From Nymphaea colorata (Eukaryota; Streptophyta; Magnoliopsida; Nymphaeales; Nymphaeaceae), in NCBI RefSeq assembly GCF_008831285.2, contig NC_045138.2, positions 42,029,115 to 42,093,114 of the forward strand: a DNA stretch of 64,000 nt, written 5' to 3'. The notes under the pieces are model-generated. The model was not told where the DNA came from, did no database searches, and worked only from the letters and a program-made list of their open reading frames with translations. Each line of letters begins with the position of its first letter. Position 1 is the first letter of the stretch. Below are positions 9,644 through 21,930 of the stretch, piece by piece. The translations under genes and the position numbers were made by a program.

Positions 9644-12540
9644 AGAAGGATGAGGATCTAAGTGTATAATTGTTTTTTAACACGATTTTTTGAAGCGATT
9701 TGGACACATAATAGAGATTTTGATGATGTTGAGAAGGTTTAGAACCATTTGAAAATATGCTTCTATTGATGTGCATATATGTCGTATATTGAGAATCTCA
9801 ATTTCGGGATAGACGCATCAACAATGGAAGCAAGGGAGAGACGGATTAGTGATTGGTTCAAATAAAAAACGCGGAGCTTCAATCATTTGGTGACAACCTC
9901 AAAGAGTTGGAAAGAGGCCTATTGAAGGGCTTTGTAAGTATATATATATATATATATATATCTGCCTGACTAAGAAACTAGACCTCTTAAATTTGTGTTA
10001 GAAAGTGTTTTAAACAGAATGTGAACCTCTTCTTTTGTATTTCTAAACACTAATTTAATATAAATCATACTTCAGTTCAAGTTATTTTTGTAAAAAAGGT
10101 CTTTTTGTTATTAAAATTTTGATGTTGTAAGAGGTATAAGGAAAAACAGATCTTTCTACTATCAGGCTTGATTTTTATTATATGTTGTTAACATCATATC
10201 TATAAGGCTAGATTGCAAAAAATTTATTTTAATAAATAGTTTTAATGGGTTTTGTGTTTGTCTAGGTTTGGGTTTTTCTAACTTTTCTATATATATATAT
10301 ATATATATATATACCGTTCTCAGATTTTTGTCGGCAAGGTTTTTCTCGGGCAGTTTTTGGCAAAGCTATTTTTTTTTCAAAAAATATTGAAAAAATCTCA
10401 GTGATTTTAAAAAAGTAAAAGTTTGTCAAAATTAAGTAAAAATAAAATAAATAAGAAACTAATATAAGAGCATCAAAAAAACTAACTAGATGAGCAAGAA
10501 ATGAAAATTAAAAAATGAAACTGGCACTTTAATAAATAACAACAACACAGGTTATCTAATGGGATGCTTTTCTGAGTTTCCAGCAACCCTCACCTTCAAT
10601 GCAGGTTATCATTCGTCACTCTTCAAATCCTCACGTGTCAAAAGAAGCTTCCTCACTTCTCAAATCCTCATCCAAGAGCCAGACACTCGGTAAAAGGTTA
10701 GGCACAGCTGGAAGATGCAGCTTCCACTCTCACGTCTCACTTGAAATGTAAAGTTAATAAACCCTATTTACTAAAAGTTAGATTTAAATACCCTTTTTGT
10801 CAATAAAAAGAAATTTCAGCTCAAAAAATACCCTTTGTTTCTTTGCTTTTAACATGTTATACCCTTTTTTAGCTAAAAGAATTCATTGCACGCAGTTTTT
10901 AAGAATTAAAACCGTGCGCAAGATCATATAAACAACACACAATTCAGTAGCGAAAAAATGTGATTTCATCGCAATATTATCGATAAATATTTTTTGCCGA
11001 TATTTTCAAAATATTAAGATTTTTGATGTTTTTCCGTTTCCTCCTTTTTAAACTTTATATCACGATATTTTCAAAAATATCGCAATATATGTGACAACTG
11101 CTTGGGCCCCCCTGCCTCTACCCATTGCGGGTAGAGGTTTTCCTCTGGGTAGAGGAAACGAGAGGGGGATTCCATCCCCCTTGCCACTGGACGGCGAAGA
11201 CCGTCGGGCTGCACCGACCACTGCATGATAGCTGCCATCTGGCGGCAGGGGGGGATGAAATCCCCCCTCTTCCATTCTTCAAGATGAGGGGATGGCCGGC
11301 CATCAGGCGGTGGCGACAGCGTGATGGCTACTTCCGGGCGGTGGTGGGGAGGGCTTCCTCCTCCCCCTTCATCTTCTTCTTCCCCATCATGCAACTATGG
11401 CAAACAAGTAAAAAATAAATAAAAAAAGCCGTCCATCAACGATCTGATTTTTATGTCCCCATCTGTTATGAGAGAACTAAACTCTTCCAACATTGTTATT
11501 CCAAGGGAGACTTATGTTTAAGTTCTCAGCTCAAAACATTTTGGTTCAAAAATTTCACTAAATGGGTGTCACTGTCATATGCTTTAATAAAATCTAATCA
11601 AAATTAACGGTTGCTTTGCTTAAATTAATATACATGTAATACCAATTACAGAGAAACTCGATGATGTATCTAATCAAGAAAAATTGAGACTTCAAAAGGG
11701 AAAGCAAAAGAAATTACACTTGAAAATTTTTGTGTTTTAGTATCTGGTGACAAGTTCTGTTGTTTTCACGTATTAGTTTTCATAATTTCTAATTAGTTGT
11801 CAATGGCTTGATCTAACTCAGTTTCCATAATCTGCCATCAGTTGGGGACAAGATCAATCCAAAAGGTTTGTTCCTCACTGGATTGATATCTTTCCCTTAA
11901 CTATTTGTTGAGCTTTGTGCGAAGCCTAGAATTCACTTTAACAACCTATAAGCATGCAAAGTTAACCTTATGCCATTAACTTTGAGTATATAACATGCAT
12001 CTAAATCCTTTCTGTTGCATAATATTAGGTGAGAATACCTTGAAATAATTTAAATTGCACACTTCCACAAGATGGGAATATTTGACTGTATCAACATGTT
12101 AAGTTTGATTCATCTACAATGATTGTGGATTATGCAAAGGACATGGATTTTTAACTCAAACATGTAGATTTGATATGGATTTATCATTATTAGAGAGATA
12201 CTCATAAGGACTGCAATGGCTAGTACTACTCAACATGAAGTCACCAAATATCTACAAGGCACAAAGTTTTAGTAAAAATAAACACAGTCTAGCCTGGCAT
12301 ATCTATGCAGAAAATAAATCTAAATTTGATTAATAGCCATAGAATTTGGTACAGGACAACTGAATTTCCTAAAATTGAAAAGAAGTAGTCGTTGTAGGGA
12401 GATGCCACATTCAATTGATAGATGTTTCTTTAATATTTCAGAAAATTCATGTACTCACCTCTACCAAAATCCAAATCGCTTCTAATTTTCCTGAATGAGG
12501 TGATCTCTCCAACCCCAAATCTGAACTCCACTTTGGCTTT
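9642..12540. other. Gene-poor stretch with a GC-rich island
   Basis: Mostly AT-rich noncoding sequence. From about 11100 to 11390 the composition turns sharply GC-rich, and several overlapping open frames exist on both strands, none with a recognisable domain. The AT-rich flank around 10975-11095 repeats near-palindromic CGATATTTTCAAAATAT-like words. The island may be an old LTR or MITE piece; I cannot identify it. Confidence 0.45.
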
Positions 12541-12541
12541 A

Positions 12542-12850
12542 TCAATTTATAATATGTAATGATGATAGATTTAGAAATGAAAATGAAACCGCTGGTACAA
12601 GAAAATAATCATATGAATCAATGCATACCTTCAGCTCATCATGAACAGAATCAATGAATTGATAAAGAAGGCTTTGATGAGCTATCAAGGAATCTATGAA
12701 TTGAGAGGGATATTTTCCACGAGCTATTGGTAGAGAGAGATGCTTCATTATACATCGGATGGCGATCTGAAAATATTTGGGGTTCTTTGACTCAATCTGC
12801 ATATGCTTGGGCTTAAGCAATGTACGTGGTGAGGGAGCAGTGCCAATATC
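12542..12850 (-). other. Weak unassigned open stretch
   Basis: A 92-codon minus-strand frame (12542-12820) is preceded in frame by APSPR-like sequence and ends near AATGATGATAG. The composition looks more gene-like than its surroundings (for example PSQFIDSLIAHQSLLYQFIDS), but no family is recognised. It could be an exon remnant. A GAGAGA-rich segment follows at 12890-13080. Confidence 0.2.
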
Positions 12851-13256
12851 ATCAATCGGCAGGAAATAAGCACGAGATCAATGCAAGACTGGTCTGTCCA
12901 AAAAAATCTGGGTTCAGAGAGAGTAGAGATAGAGAGAAACAATCAAAGATGGAGAGAAAAAAAGATGGATTGAGAGAGTGAGGACTAAGCATGAGGCATT
13001 TGAGAGAGAGGCAAAGATAGAGATTGATAGAAGGGGGAGATGGAGAGGGCAGACTGAATGAAAAGAAGGGTAGGTGCACAATTTAAGAGAGGAATGCTCA
13101 TTTATAGTAATAGAGAAAAACTTAGGAATGGTTATGACCGGTCCAAGGGATCCATTCCTATATTGCATAACTGTAGCAGTGGATGCTGATCTTGTCTCTT
13201 AATGAGTTAAACCAAGTTTTAGAAAGCAATTTATCAATGATATCAGACACTTGCTC

Positions 13257-13745
13257 TTAGCTAGGCAAATATCCAACCATCAAATGCTTTTTAACAGTAT
13301 GATACCCAATGAAATGCACATCAATTTCAATATGACTAGCATGATTATGAAACACAAGGTCGGCAGTCAAGTAGCTGGCCCTCACACATGAGCTAAGGAT
13401 GCATGGAAGCAGGAAACTAGATTTTCCAAATGACATGAGTGAACAAAATGGTTTCAGTAGCATCACTAACTAGAGCCCATATCGCTTCCATATTGGCCCA
13501 ATCTAGTGTGGCATATTATTAGACCACGAAATGTGCGATTGATCAAGAAATATAGTAAATCCATCAATAGACTTGTGGTTATCATGATCACTTGGCCAAC
13601 CAACACGTGAGAAAGTATTGAGAAGAATAGAACAAGGATCCAAGAAAAGACCATGTGCAACAGTGTGCTTGATATATCATGAGACATGCTTGAAAACAAT
13701 ATAATGAATATTACCAGGCAAAAAGTAAAATATAAGTGAGTGATT
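13257..13745 (-). pseudogene. Copia RNase H relic
   Basis: The frame 13466-13257 reads ASYLTADLVFHNHASHIEID, equivalent to the conserved 'A-x-x-L-x-x-NPVFHxRTKHIEID' block, and ends in VGYLPS. The segment 13699-13466 in shifted frames gives WPSDHD and then DGFTIFLDQSHISW, equivalent to 'W-x-G-x-xDxRRSTSGY-x-x-FLG'. The frame is broken at least twice. The acidic active-site residues are only partly conserved. Confidence 0.75.
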
Positions 13746-14281
13746 GAAACCTTGTGATATTGGAATTAGCGAGAAGCATGCCATCAGTTTGGAATAGGTT
13801 AGTGCGATTGCCATAGGAGTGGCAATTGGTTTTGCTCCAAGCATGCTGGTAGTTGTAGAAGTTCAAACGTACTATTGTGTGAGGAGAATATCAATTGGAA
13901 GAATATGTCTCAACACCCAAAAAGTAAATCGGTTGCTGAAATCTTTGATTGAAAATTTTGGCTAAAGTTGTTGAAGATCTTTAATAAGAGCCATGAAGGA
14001 GATGATAACCAGTATGTCATCAACATAAATAGAAAAAAACAAAATCTGCTTTTACTTGCAGCACATGAAAAGAGAAGTATCGATCTTAGAACCCTCAGAA
14101 CCACATAAACCAAAAAGGTGGTAAGGAATTGAAACCATGTATGAGGAGCTTGCTTAAGCCCATAGTTAGCCATGTGAAGTGTGCACGCATGTTGAGAAAA
14201 TTTGTGATCCACAAAACCTTGGGAGCTGAACCATATAGCCATCTTCATGCCCTTGCTTTTAGTGCGAACAGTAGGCAACAC
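13745..14281 (-). pseudogene. Copia reverse transcriptase relic
   Basis: A 123-codon frame (14281-13910) contains SSQGFVDHKF, NYGLKQAPHTWFQ and a stretch matching the region just before the catalytic YVDD box. That box itself has decayed to FMLMTYW in this frame. The match to 'xxQPQGF-x-D-x-x-xP-x-xVCKL-x-KALYGLKQAPRAWF' of plant copia RTs is clear. No active enzyme can be made. Confidence 0.83.
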
Positions 14282-14299
14282 CTTTGAGAGGTGTATTAT

Positions 14300-15190
14300 G
14301 ACACTTCAATTCACCATGCCCTTTCTTTCTACATATATCTCTGGTTACCACAATCAAGGCAAACATTGTTCCACTTGAAATAGAGAAGTTGTAAAGCCAA
14401 TTTGTATTGCCTCAATTTGATTCTTTTCATTTGTTGAATCAATTAAAGCCACCTTTTTGATTTGCATTATTATTATTGCTAGCGTGCATGAATGTCAATT
14501 TAGAGATAGGAAATTTGGTATCACTATGTTCTTGTATATCAGTTTTATGAGTAAGCAACATTCTTTTTCAAGGCTCACAGGATCTGGTCTAATTTTCCAG
14601 GGAATTTTAATGACTCCATATTTATTCATAGGAAGACCATTAATGATTTGAACAACTAAATCATCATCCTCAATAGGTTTAGAGGCTAGCACAAGCCGTG
14701 TGCAACATTTTAGCTTTTGAGAAATAGTATCATTTTCAATTTATGAAGCCGATAATTCAATTGTTGGACTTTGGTATGAGATTTTGTTGTGCATATCTTT
14801 TTAAGAGAATGCCAAATAGTAAACAATTTTTTCATACTAACAACTTGACTTTGGATAGTTTCTATCATGATGATAGGATCCAAGGAGAAGTTGGTCCATC
14901 CCTGTCCATTCCTCACAGGTAGGAGTTGGCAAAGCTTCTTTTCTAGCTTTAGCAAGAAGAAATATAGTCAAACAAGGGTTAGTTCTATAATCTCATCAAA
15001 TTAAAACTTTTACTGTAGATTGACCAAGGCAGCAACAATGACACCTATGTTGCTGCTCTTGTTGCTTGAGTTGGTAGCATTGTTTGTCCAGTTATTTGTT
15101 GTCATTGGAAAGAAGAGAAGCATGTAACAAACAAATGTTCTAAAACAGGTTGTAACATAGATTTGACGTTGGATGAGCATGAGGTGAATC
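14300..15190 (-). pseudogene. Copia gag relic
   Basis: Frames 14955-14710 and 14692-14495 match the plant copia gag (UBN2-type) pattern. The first has a region with SLDPIIMIETIQSQVVSMKK, a LF-x-IW stretch and KVQQLNYRLHKLK. The second has DDDLVVQIINGLPMNKY and RPDPVSLE. Below 14400 a CCHC-like remnant may be present but is badly shifted. Gag would form the virus-like particle shell. Confidence 0.78.
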
Positions 15191-15196
15191 ACACAA

Positions 15197-15208
15197 GCTC
15201 TGATACCA
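15197..15208 (-). promoter_or_regulatory. Primer-binding site (tRNA-iMet type)
   Basis: The minus strand reads TGGTATCAGAGC, the standard plant copia primer site complementary to the 3' end of initiator tRNA-Met. It places the 5' LTR at higher coordinates from 15209 on. Confidence 0.85.
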
Positions 15209-15659
15209 TATCAGAGTTGCAAAGGCAATGTACAAAGAATTTGAACATATGCAAAGGCACAATTTGACGTGGTTTAACTATAGAAGCCTATGCCCATGAT
15301 TAACATTCTTTCACTCTCTTCATAGTTTTTATAAGAGGAGAGGTTCCTTTATCTTGCAGTATATTCTTGACAATGCATTCAGATCCTTTCTTTTTGGATG
15401 AAAATATGATTTACAACAAGATAAGGCAAGTACGTTGTGAAATGTTTCAGCCTTTCTCTTTGAGCAGATTGAATGGTTTCATTGTGATCTTCTCCAACTA
15501 TAGAAAATTCTATTCGGCTTATCGTCGGGTTGTTTATGTGCTGGTGCAGAGATATGAAGTTGATGACGTGATTATCCTTAACAAAAGCAAATCTCCAAGT
15601 AGTCATTCATTTGAAGCTTGTATTCTAGGTAGGCCGATAATGAAAGAGTGATGAATTTA

Positions 15660-16660
15660 CTATGACATTAGAGGGAGTAAATTGCTTTTTTTTTTTTTGT
15701 TATTGGATGTTAATTGTTTACTTTATTAAGAGGCAGATTTAAAAATTTATCCATGAAATATTTCCATGCTCATCAAACACTTGGAAACTTTTGGAGAATT
15801 TCTTTATCCCATCAAATGCAACTTGTACTACACTAAATTTGTCTTTTAACAACACCTATGTCCCAACACACGGAAAGACATATGTTGGCTTTGTCTACAC
15901 TAATGCACGGATCACCCATATGGTTTAATGGGAATTAATTCATCATTATTGCATTGTCCTTGTTTAAAAACCAACTCCAGATAAACAAAATGACTGTGAA
16001 AACCCCATGGCTGTAATATTTCCCGTTCCCCCTCTCTCACCCTCTGTCCACGTCCATTGTCAGCAGTATAATGAAACTGGGGGAACCGCACGTGGTTCCT
16101 CTTGTGGTGCTGGTGGCAAACATAAAGGACCTTGCTCCCAATGCTAAATGAAGAAACAATAATAGTGTAGTGTTGGTCTAATCATGTCCTAGTTGCCGAT
16201 TTCTGATGGTATGCTAGGCGTCAGAGTTTTCAAAAGAAGATTTCTGATGCATTAAGTCATCATGTTTTTTCTGACTTTGGCATTCAGATGCCCTAATTTG
16301 ATTGTGCTGAGGTCAGCAATATGCATTGGCACTGCAATTTAATTGATCAGCAGTGAACCTGCGTCAATGTTAAGGATTTAATGTGACAGAGGAGTAGTTA
16401 ATGCTGAGGATGTGCAGCTGATGGCCTTCACTTCTTTTAGAGATTAGGGTCAAACATGGCTGGCTAGAATTGACATAGAGAGTGTTCAAGGAGTTGCATG
16501 AAAGAAACATATTGCCTTGGACTGCACTTCTTAGTGGCTTTGAAAGACAAACTAGTTAATATAACATTTGATGAGGAAAATTTTGTCCCTTTGGGTTGAT
16601 CTATAGACTATTTCAGTCACACCTTAAAAGGGTAAAAATGCAACTCTTGAATGCACTAGT
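15660..16660. other. No gene recognised
   Basis: AT-rich sequence with a T run at 15688-15699. It may include the outer part of the copia 5' LTR, but no matching copy exists here to define it. Confidence 0.4.
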
Positions 16661-19600
16661 TGTCACACTCCAAGCCTTTGACCCTCAAATAATCTTTTTC
16701 TCTTTGTTAGAACATAAAACATTGAGGTGTGACGACACAACGATTCAAAATGAAAAGAGCTATGCAAATCAAAGACAATGTGCAAACTTTTCATTATATA
16801 ATAAATTCCATTCATACAAAATTATTTCACATTTTTCAATATCACATATGACAAAAATACCACTAAAACCACAACATTGATTCATAACAAAAGCATGACA
16901 TCAATGAAACCAAAACATGATGTGCTGGCACTACAATAGACCCAAAATCTTTCAAGTAGAATGTGAGTTGAGCCATCTGATCAACCTGCTGCCCTAGGTT
17001 TGCCAAAACCTAAAAAAGGAAAACAACAGAAGGCTTAGCTTTCGCAATATGGCAAAACACTAGATAAATCCTAACCCTCTAAGGTAAGGGCTCGAATATG
17101 GGATAAAACAAATACGATAACAAAACACTATCATGTCGTGATAGGAGCATGCAGTTACATGACTTGTCTTGAAAGACCCTCACATATACCATGACATGTA
17201 AAGGCCACTCAATGGCTATAATTAACACATTTAATAATCACGTCCACTTCAAGAATTTTCACTTTATTCACATACACTTCATTTACATCATTTTTATTTA
17301 CATTAGCTTTAGTGAATTGACAATTCCTGTGGGTGCAAACACAGACACATGCACACCATGAGTGACCTACAGTCGGGAGACAACTCCGTGGTGGCCCGAA
17401 ACGATATAGATCCATTTACGCAGCAATGGTAGAGCAATCATTCATAGGTGTGTGAATTCTAATTAGAGTTGTTCAGCCTTCCCTAGGAAACCCAGGTTGG
17501 GAAAGCGGGAGCCCAATGCTCCAAGCACATCATACACGATATCCTAGGGCTTTGCACCACCTGTACTCCAAACAGGTGAGACCAGTGGTGAAGGTGGGAC
17601 ATCTCTCAAACACATTGCTCTGTCCTCATATCTATTATTCTTTCTTACTTATCATTATGATAGTACATTCACAAAATGAGCAGCTAGCAAATGAGGTTGG
17701 TTCACTTCACGAGTGCACTCATACCTTCGAATGCCTCCACACGAGGGCTACACATGTAGTCCACATTCTTAGCTAACTTTACGAGTGCAACTACCCTTCA
17801 AATTCATTCAATTATATCATGCCTGCAGTAGTGCATATGGAACTTATTATAACATTCACATCAATCGAATACATCAATCACATCTTTCAAAACTTAGCTG
17901 AACCATAGAGAGTAGTCTCGATCCGTGATTGGCTTATAGCTGTTCTATACAATTATCATTTTAGGATGCTTTCTAATGCTTAATCGGAGTCGAAGAGATA
18001 CTCAACTTGATGTCCTACCTCATTTGTCCTAAGAAGTTATCATTGTTAGCATGCACATGCAATTGCCTAGTAATTTTTTGAAAACAAAACCAATCTCATA
18101 ACAATTCAATCACTTGCATACATTCATTCAATCATAACACAAACATAGGATCCAACGATCCTGAATGGCCCACATTCTAAAGTTGGCTCAAGGTAGGAAT
18201 TTGCCTGGAATGCCACCATACCTATCGCGCATCGCCAAAATATCCAAAACACCTCGAGCTTTGAATTGTGTCTCTCAAGGACTACTCAACATGTCTGGTG
18301 TACCAGCAAATAAAGTCAAGCGATAAGATTTCTACTTGTTCCGCTTTCACAATCTATACAAGTGGAAACAAAATCATTGAGGCATAGGTCATTGCCTCAA
18401 GAGGGTGTCGGCAGGTAGCATCAGCCCACAAAGCCCTCAAATAGGTTTCTTCTCAAAATTTTGAGGTTTTGACCAAACAATTTAAGCTTCAAGCTTTCAA
18501 TTCAACCAATCACTAATGTGTTTCTCACTCGCTTTTATAGTTGAAGCGTCTTTCCAATAATTTTACATACTTTTTTCCAACCAACAATGCAATATGGACA
18601 TCGACAATAGCATGTGCCATTGTTTTCAACAGTGGTTCTAAACCTTCTAAACCGCATCAAATCTCTATCATGCTTCTAATCACATCGAATATTAATCCAT
18701 CATAATAGAAAGATAATTATATACATGGATCATTGTTCCTCCAAAATAGTCCTAGACCTTCCCCAAAATAGCAATGTCACTAACATGCATTCTAAATCTT
18801 CCAATCTTGAGTCTAGTATGCTTAAAGAATAATTATACATGCACTAGAAAAATATTAGTCAATTTAGGCTCGATTAGGCCTTGCTCACCCCACTCTTAGA
18901 GTCCAAATTACTGCAATGTTTCCGGCAGCCACCCCAAATGCTCAATTGATCCGCAAGCAGCTAAAATCATACCATGTCGTCACCACCAATGCCTTCGATT
19001 CGCTGTTAATGAGGGAAAAGACGTGTCCCTCAATCTGCAATTCCGATCAAACATCACCAAATAGAGTGAGAATAAGCAAAAGAAAGTTCAAAAGGAGGGA
19101 TTGTCGTTAGAAAGGGCATTCAATGAAGTCACATGTGGTTCAGCTAAGGGAGATTGAAGATGAGAGGGCATACATGTGAGGGCCTGAGTGAAGAGACACC
19201 ACATGGGAGGGACGCAGTAATGGACAGACGAAAGAGAGGGAAACATAGGGTTCGGGTGAGGGAAAAAGACATGAGAGAGAGAGAGAGAGAGAGAGTGGGT
19301 GTAGAGTGAGTGCTCGATTTAGGAGAGGGAAAGACAATGAGAGGGGACTGGCAATGGAGAGAGGGTAGCGTAGGAGGGAAACTATGCAGGAGAGAGCTGG
19401 CCGAGGAGAATGAGAAGGGGATGTGAGTGAGAGAGTGCAGACAGAGAGGGGAAAGAGCTTGCGGAGGTGAGAGAGGGATTCGACAGAGAAGAATCGGCGC
19501 AAAGGGAGAGGCGACAGAAAACCGTGAGGGAGGGAGGAGGAGAAGAAAGAAGAAATAAGAGAGAGAAATGAGGCGAGCTTACCTCAATGCCGCCACACCT

Positions 19601-19785
19601 CCGCCGCTCCTTTTTCCACCTTCTTCTTATCTGCATTCGATGGACGCCTGCGAAAGGGGAGGGCAACAAAGAGGGAGAGAGAGGGGAAGTGGAACCCACA
19701 TCGGGCTTCCTCTTTGAGTAATGAGGTTCGAGTCCGGGTTTGGATCCTGATCCAATCTGACTTGCTTGAAACGAAAGTCGTTACA
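16661..19785 (-). repeat. Long 3' LTR of a Ty3/gypsy element
   Basis: In minus orientation the stretch starts TGTAACGACTTTCG at 19785 and ends GGAGTGTGACA at 16661, giving TG...CA ends and a length of about 3.1 kb. It directly follows a purine-rich tract (19786-19800), which in turn follows Ty3/gypsy integrase C-terminal sequence. LTRs of 2-4 kb are usual in Del/Tekay-type plant chromoviruses. A TATA box lies at 18532-18540. The LTR includes a GA-rich stretch (19140-19700). The second LTR is not in the window, so the borders rest on the terminal motifs only. Confidence 0.68.
18532..18540 (-). promoter_or_regulatory. TATA box in gypsy LTR
   Basis: The minus strand reads CTATAAAAGCGAG around this site, a good plant TATA box. 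It lies about 1.2 kb into the LTR, a plausible U3/R border. Position and motif are the only evidence. Confidence 0.45.
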
Positions 19786-19800
19786 TCCTACCCTCTTTAA
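19786..19800 (-). promoter_or_regulatory. Polypurine tract
   Basis: The minus strand reads AAAGAGGGTAGGA immediately before the LTR start TGTAACG, the normal place for the plus-strand primer of a Ty3/gypsy element. Confidence 0.6.
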
Positions 19801-19870
19801 ATAAAAGTTCGTATTCGAAATTTAGATCATACTTCAATGCAAGAATATGTGTAGATACTTCTTTCGCATA

Positions 19871-20391
19871 TTATCTTCGAAGTTCCCATGTGCTCTTCTT
19901 CAACGCATGGTGTTGCCATTCCACTTTTACTAGAGGAATTCTCTTAGTGCAAAATACTTGTTCTCTTTGATCCATAATTTTAATAGGCTTTTCTTCAATC
20001 ATCAAATCATCTTGCACTTGGATACCTTGAAAGTCAATCACATATGTAGGATCCAGTACATACTTTCGAAGCATGAAAACATAGAAAACGTCATGAATAT
20101 GACTCCAATAGGTGGTAGTGCCAATTTGTATGCCACCTTTCCGACCTTCTCTAATATCTCAAAAGGTCCAATGAATCTTGGGCTCAACTTTCCCTTAATA
20201 CTAAATCAAAAAAACACTTTAGTAGGTGAAATTTTCAAGAACACATGATTACCAACATCAAAAGCCGATTCTCTTGTGTCGAATGTCGGGATAACTCTTC
20301 AGTGTACTCTGAACTGTCAATAACTTTTTCCTTATTAATTGTATTTGGTCGGTGTAATGCTACAATGCTAAAGGGTTTTCGATCTTGCCAT
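19871..20391 (-). pseudogene. Ty3/gypsy integrase C-terminal region
   Basis: The frame 20074-19871 reads MLRKYVLDPTYVIDF, VQDDLMIEE, REQVFCTKRIPLVKVEW and STWELR, the well-known tail of Del/Tekay-type gypsy polyproteins. Upstream, to about 20330, frames give LQSTLKSYPDIR-like sequence, GNHVFLKISPTK, GKLSPRFIGPFEILEKVG and AYKLALPPIG. In-frame stops (for example after KVFF and after ILHM) make it non-functional. The element is cut off at 20391, where the hAT terminus begins. The rest of pol was not found on the far side. Confidence 0.85.
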
Positions 20392-20450
20392 TAAGGCTGG
20401 GCATCGGGCCGGCCCGATAAAAATGTAAAAATGAAGCCCAATAACCTAAA

Positions 20451-20878
20451 CGGGCCGGCCCGAGGCCCGGCCCGTTTAGAAACGGGCCGGCCCGAGGCCC
20501 GGCCCGTTTAGAAACGGGCCGGCCCGAGGCCCGGCCCGTTTCTCGTTTAGAAACGGGCCGGCCCGAGGCCCGGCCCGTTTCTCGTTTAGAAACGGGCCGG
20601 CCCGAGGCCCGGCCCGTTTCTCGTTTAGAAACGGGCCGGCCCGAGGCCCGGCCCGTTTCTCGTTTAGAAACGGGCCGGCCCGAGGCCCGGCCCGTTTAGA
20701 AACGGGCCGGCCCGAGGCCCGGCCCGTTTAGAAACGGGCCGGCCCGAGGCCCGGCCCGTTTAGAAACGGGCCGGCCCGAGGCCCGGCCCGTTTAGAAACG
20801 GGCCGGCCCGAGGCCCGGCCCGTTTAGAAACGGGCCGGCCCGAGGCCCGGCCCGTTTAGAAACGGGCCGGCCCGAGCC
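20451..20878. repeat. CG-rich palindromic tandem array (32/39 bp)
   Basis: Twelve full units and one partial unit start at 20451, 20483, 20515, 20554, 20593, 20632, 20671, 20703, 20735, 20767, 20799, 20831 and 20863. Eight units are 32 bp. Four consecutive ones (20515-20670) are 39 bp because of seven extra bases, giving GTTTCTCGTTTAGAAA instead of GTTTAGAAA. Every unit holds the perfect 12-bp palindrome CGGGCCGGCCCG, and each can pair AAACGGGCCG with CGGCCCGTTT into a hairpin. Degenerate copies continue to about 21000. The array lies inside the left subterminal region of the hAT element. Confidence 0.95.
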
Positions 20879-21930
20879 CAAGTCATATCGGGCCGGGCCC
20901 AAGTCATATCGGGCCTTGGGCTTCGGTCAAGGCCCGAGGCCCGGCCCGGCCCCATTAATAACGGGCCGGGCGGGCTGAGATGGGCTTCGGCCCGGACCGT
21001 TATTGAAAAAACTCAGACACAACGAATGCAGGAGGCAGCACAATTTACAACTTCAGATGATGAAACACCATGGAGTATCAAGTTCTTTTATAGGCACATT
21101 GATAGTTTACAGACTGATTGGCTAAACTAGATTTATGAACATAGCAATTAGCAAGACACCATTGTGCTGTAAACAAGTTTCACTCTGCAGATAACGTGCA
21201 ATGTTGGGTTACCTTTCAGAGTTCAGACAAACCAAAATCTTAGGTTTGAAATCCTGCACAAGTTAATCCATTTTCTTATAATGCACAAAGGTGCAGTTGA
21301 TCGTCAAGTGCATAAGACTGTTTTACACTATCAAATGCAATTGTGTGCCTGTATCCACCAAGGCCAACACCAACGCAGCACCGCTGCTCATTTGGTTAGC
21401 TTCAACAGTTCAATATGATTTAACAAGCATATGTTTCAGATATACTAACAAATCTGAATAACCCTCTAACTCTAAGGGGTCTATAGACAAATGAAAATCA
21501 CTTAATCAGTGGCCTAGTTACATGTTTCACTAACAAATCTGAATAACACTGTATCTCTATGTCCACCATGATTGCAGTCCTCCTCTATGTCCACCATGAT
21601 TGCAATCCAATTGCTCCTGCACTTGCAATGGCCCAATGACAAACTTGGATTTCTCCTACAAGAGCAACGGTAGGAAACACAAGTAAAAATTAATTCAATA
21701 AAACCTACACATATAAAAGGCTATGTTATATGGACATGCTAATTCGAAATATGAATGAAATGTTGTAACATTTTACCACAACGAAATATGAATCATGCTA
21801 ATTCGTCACCAGAAGAGTCCTCCTTATCTTCAAAACTACAAAAGACACATCACCACAAGCAAACTACAATGTTAGTATATCATAAAAAACAAAAGGAATG
21901 AGCAAAATTTAACATTAAACAATGAACATC

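Larger units (their letters stand above)
13257..15208 (-). mobile_element. Internally deleted Ty1/copia element
   Basis: On the minus strand, from high to low coordinates, the order is primer-binding site (15197-15208), gag (15190-14300), reverse transcriptase (14281-13750) and RNase H (13740-13257). Protease, GAG-pre-integrase and integrase, which lie between gag and RT in an intact copia element and need about 1.5-2 kb, are missing. Only about 20-150 bases separate zinc-knuckle-like sequence from RT. The remaining frames are shifted many times. The LTRs are not delimited: sequence at 15209-15660 should include the 5' LTR, and no matching copy was seen below 13257. Confidence 0.85.
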
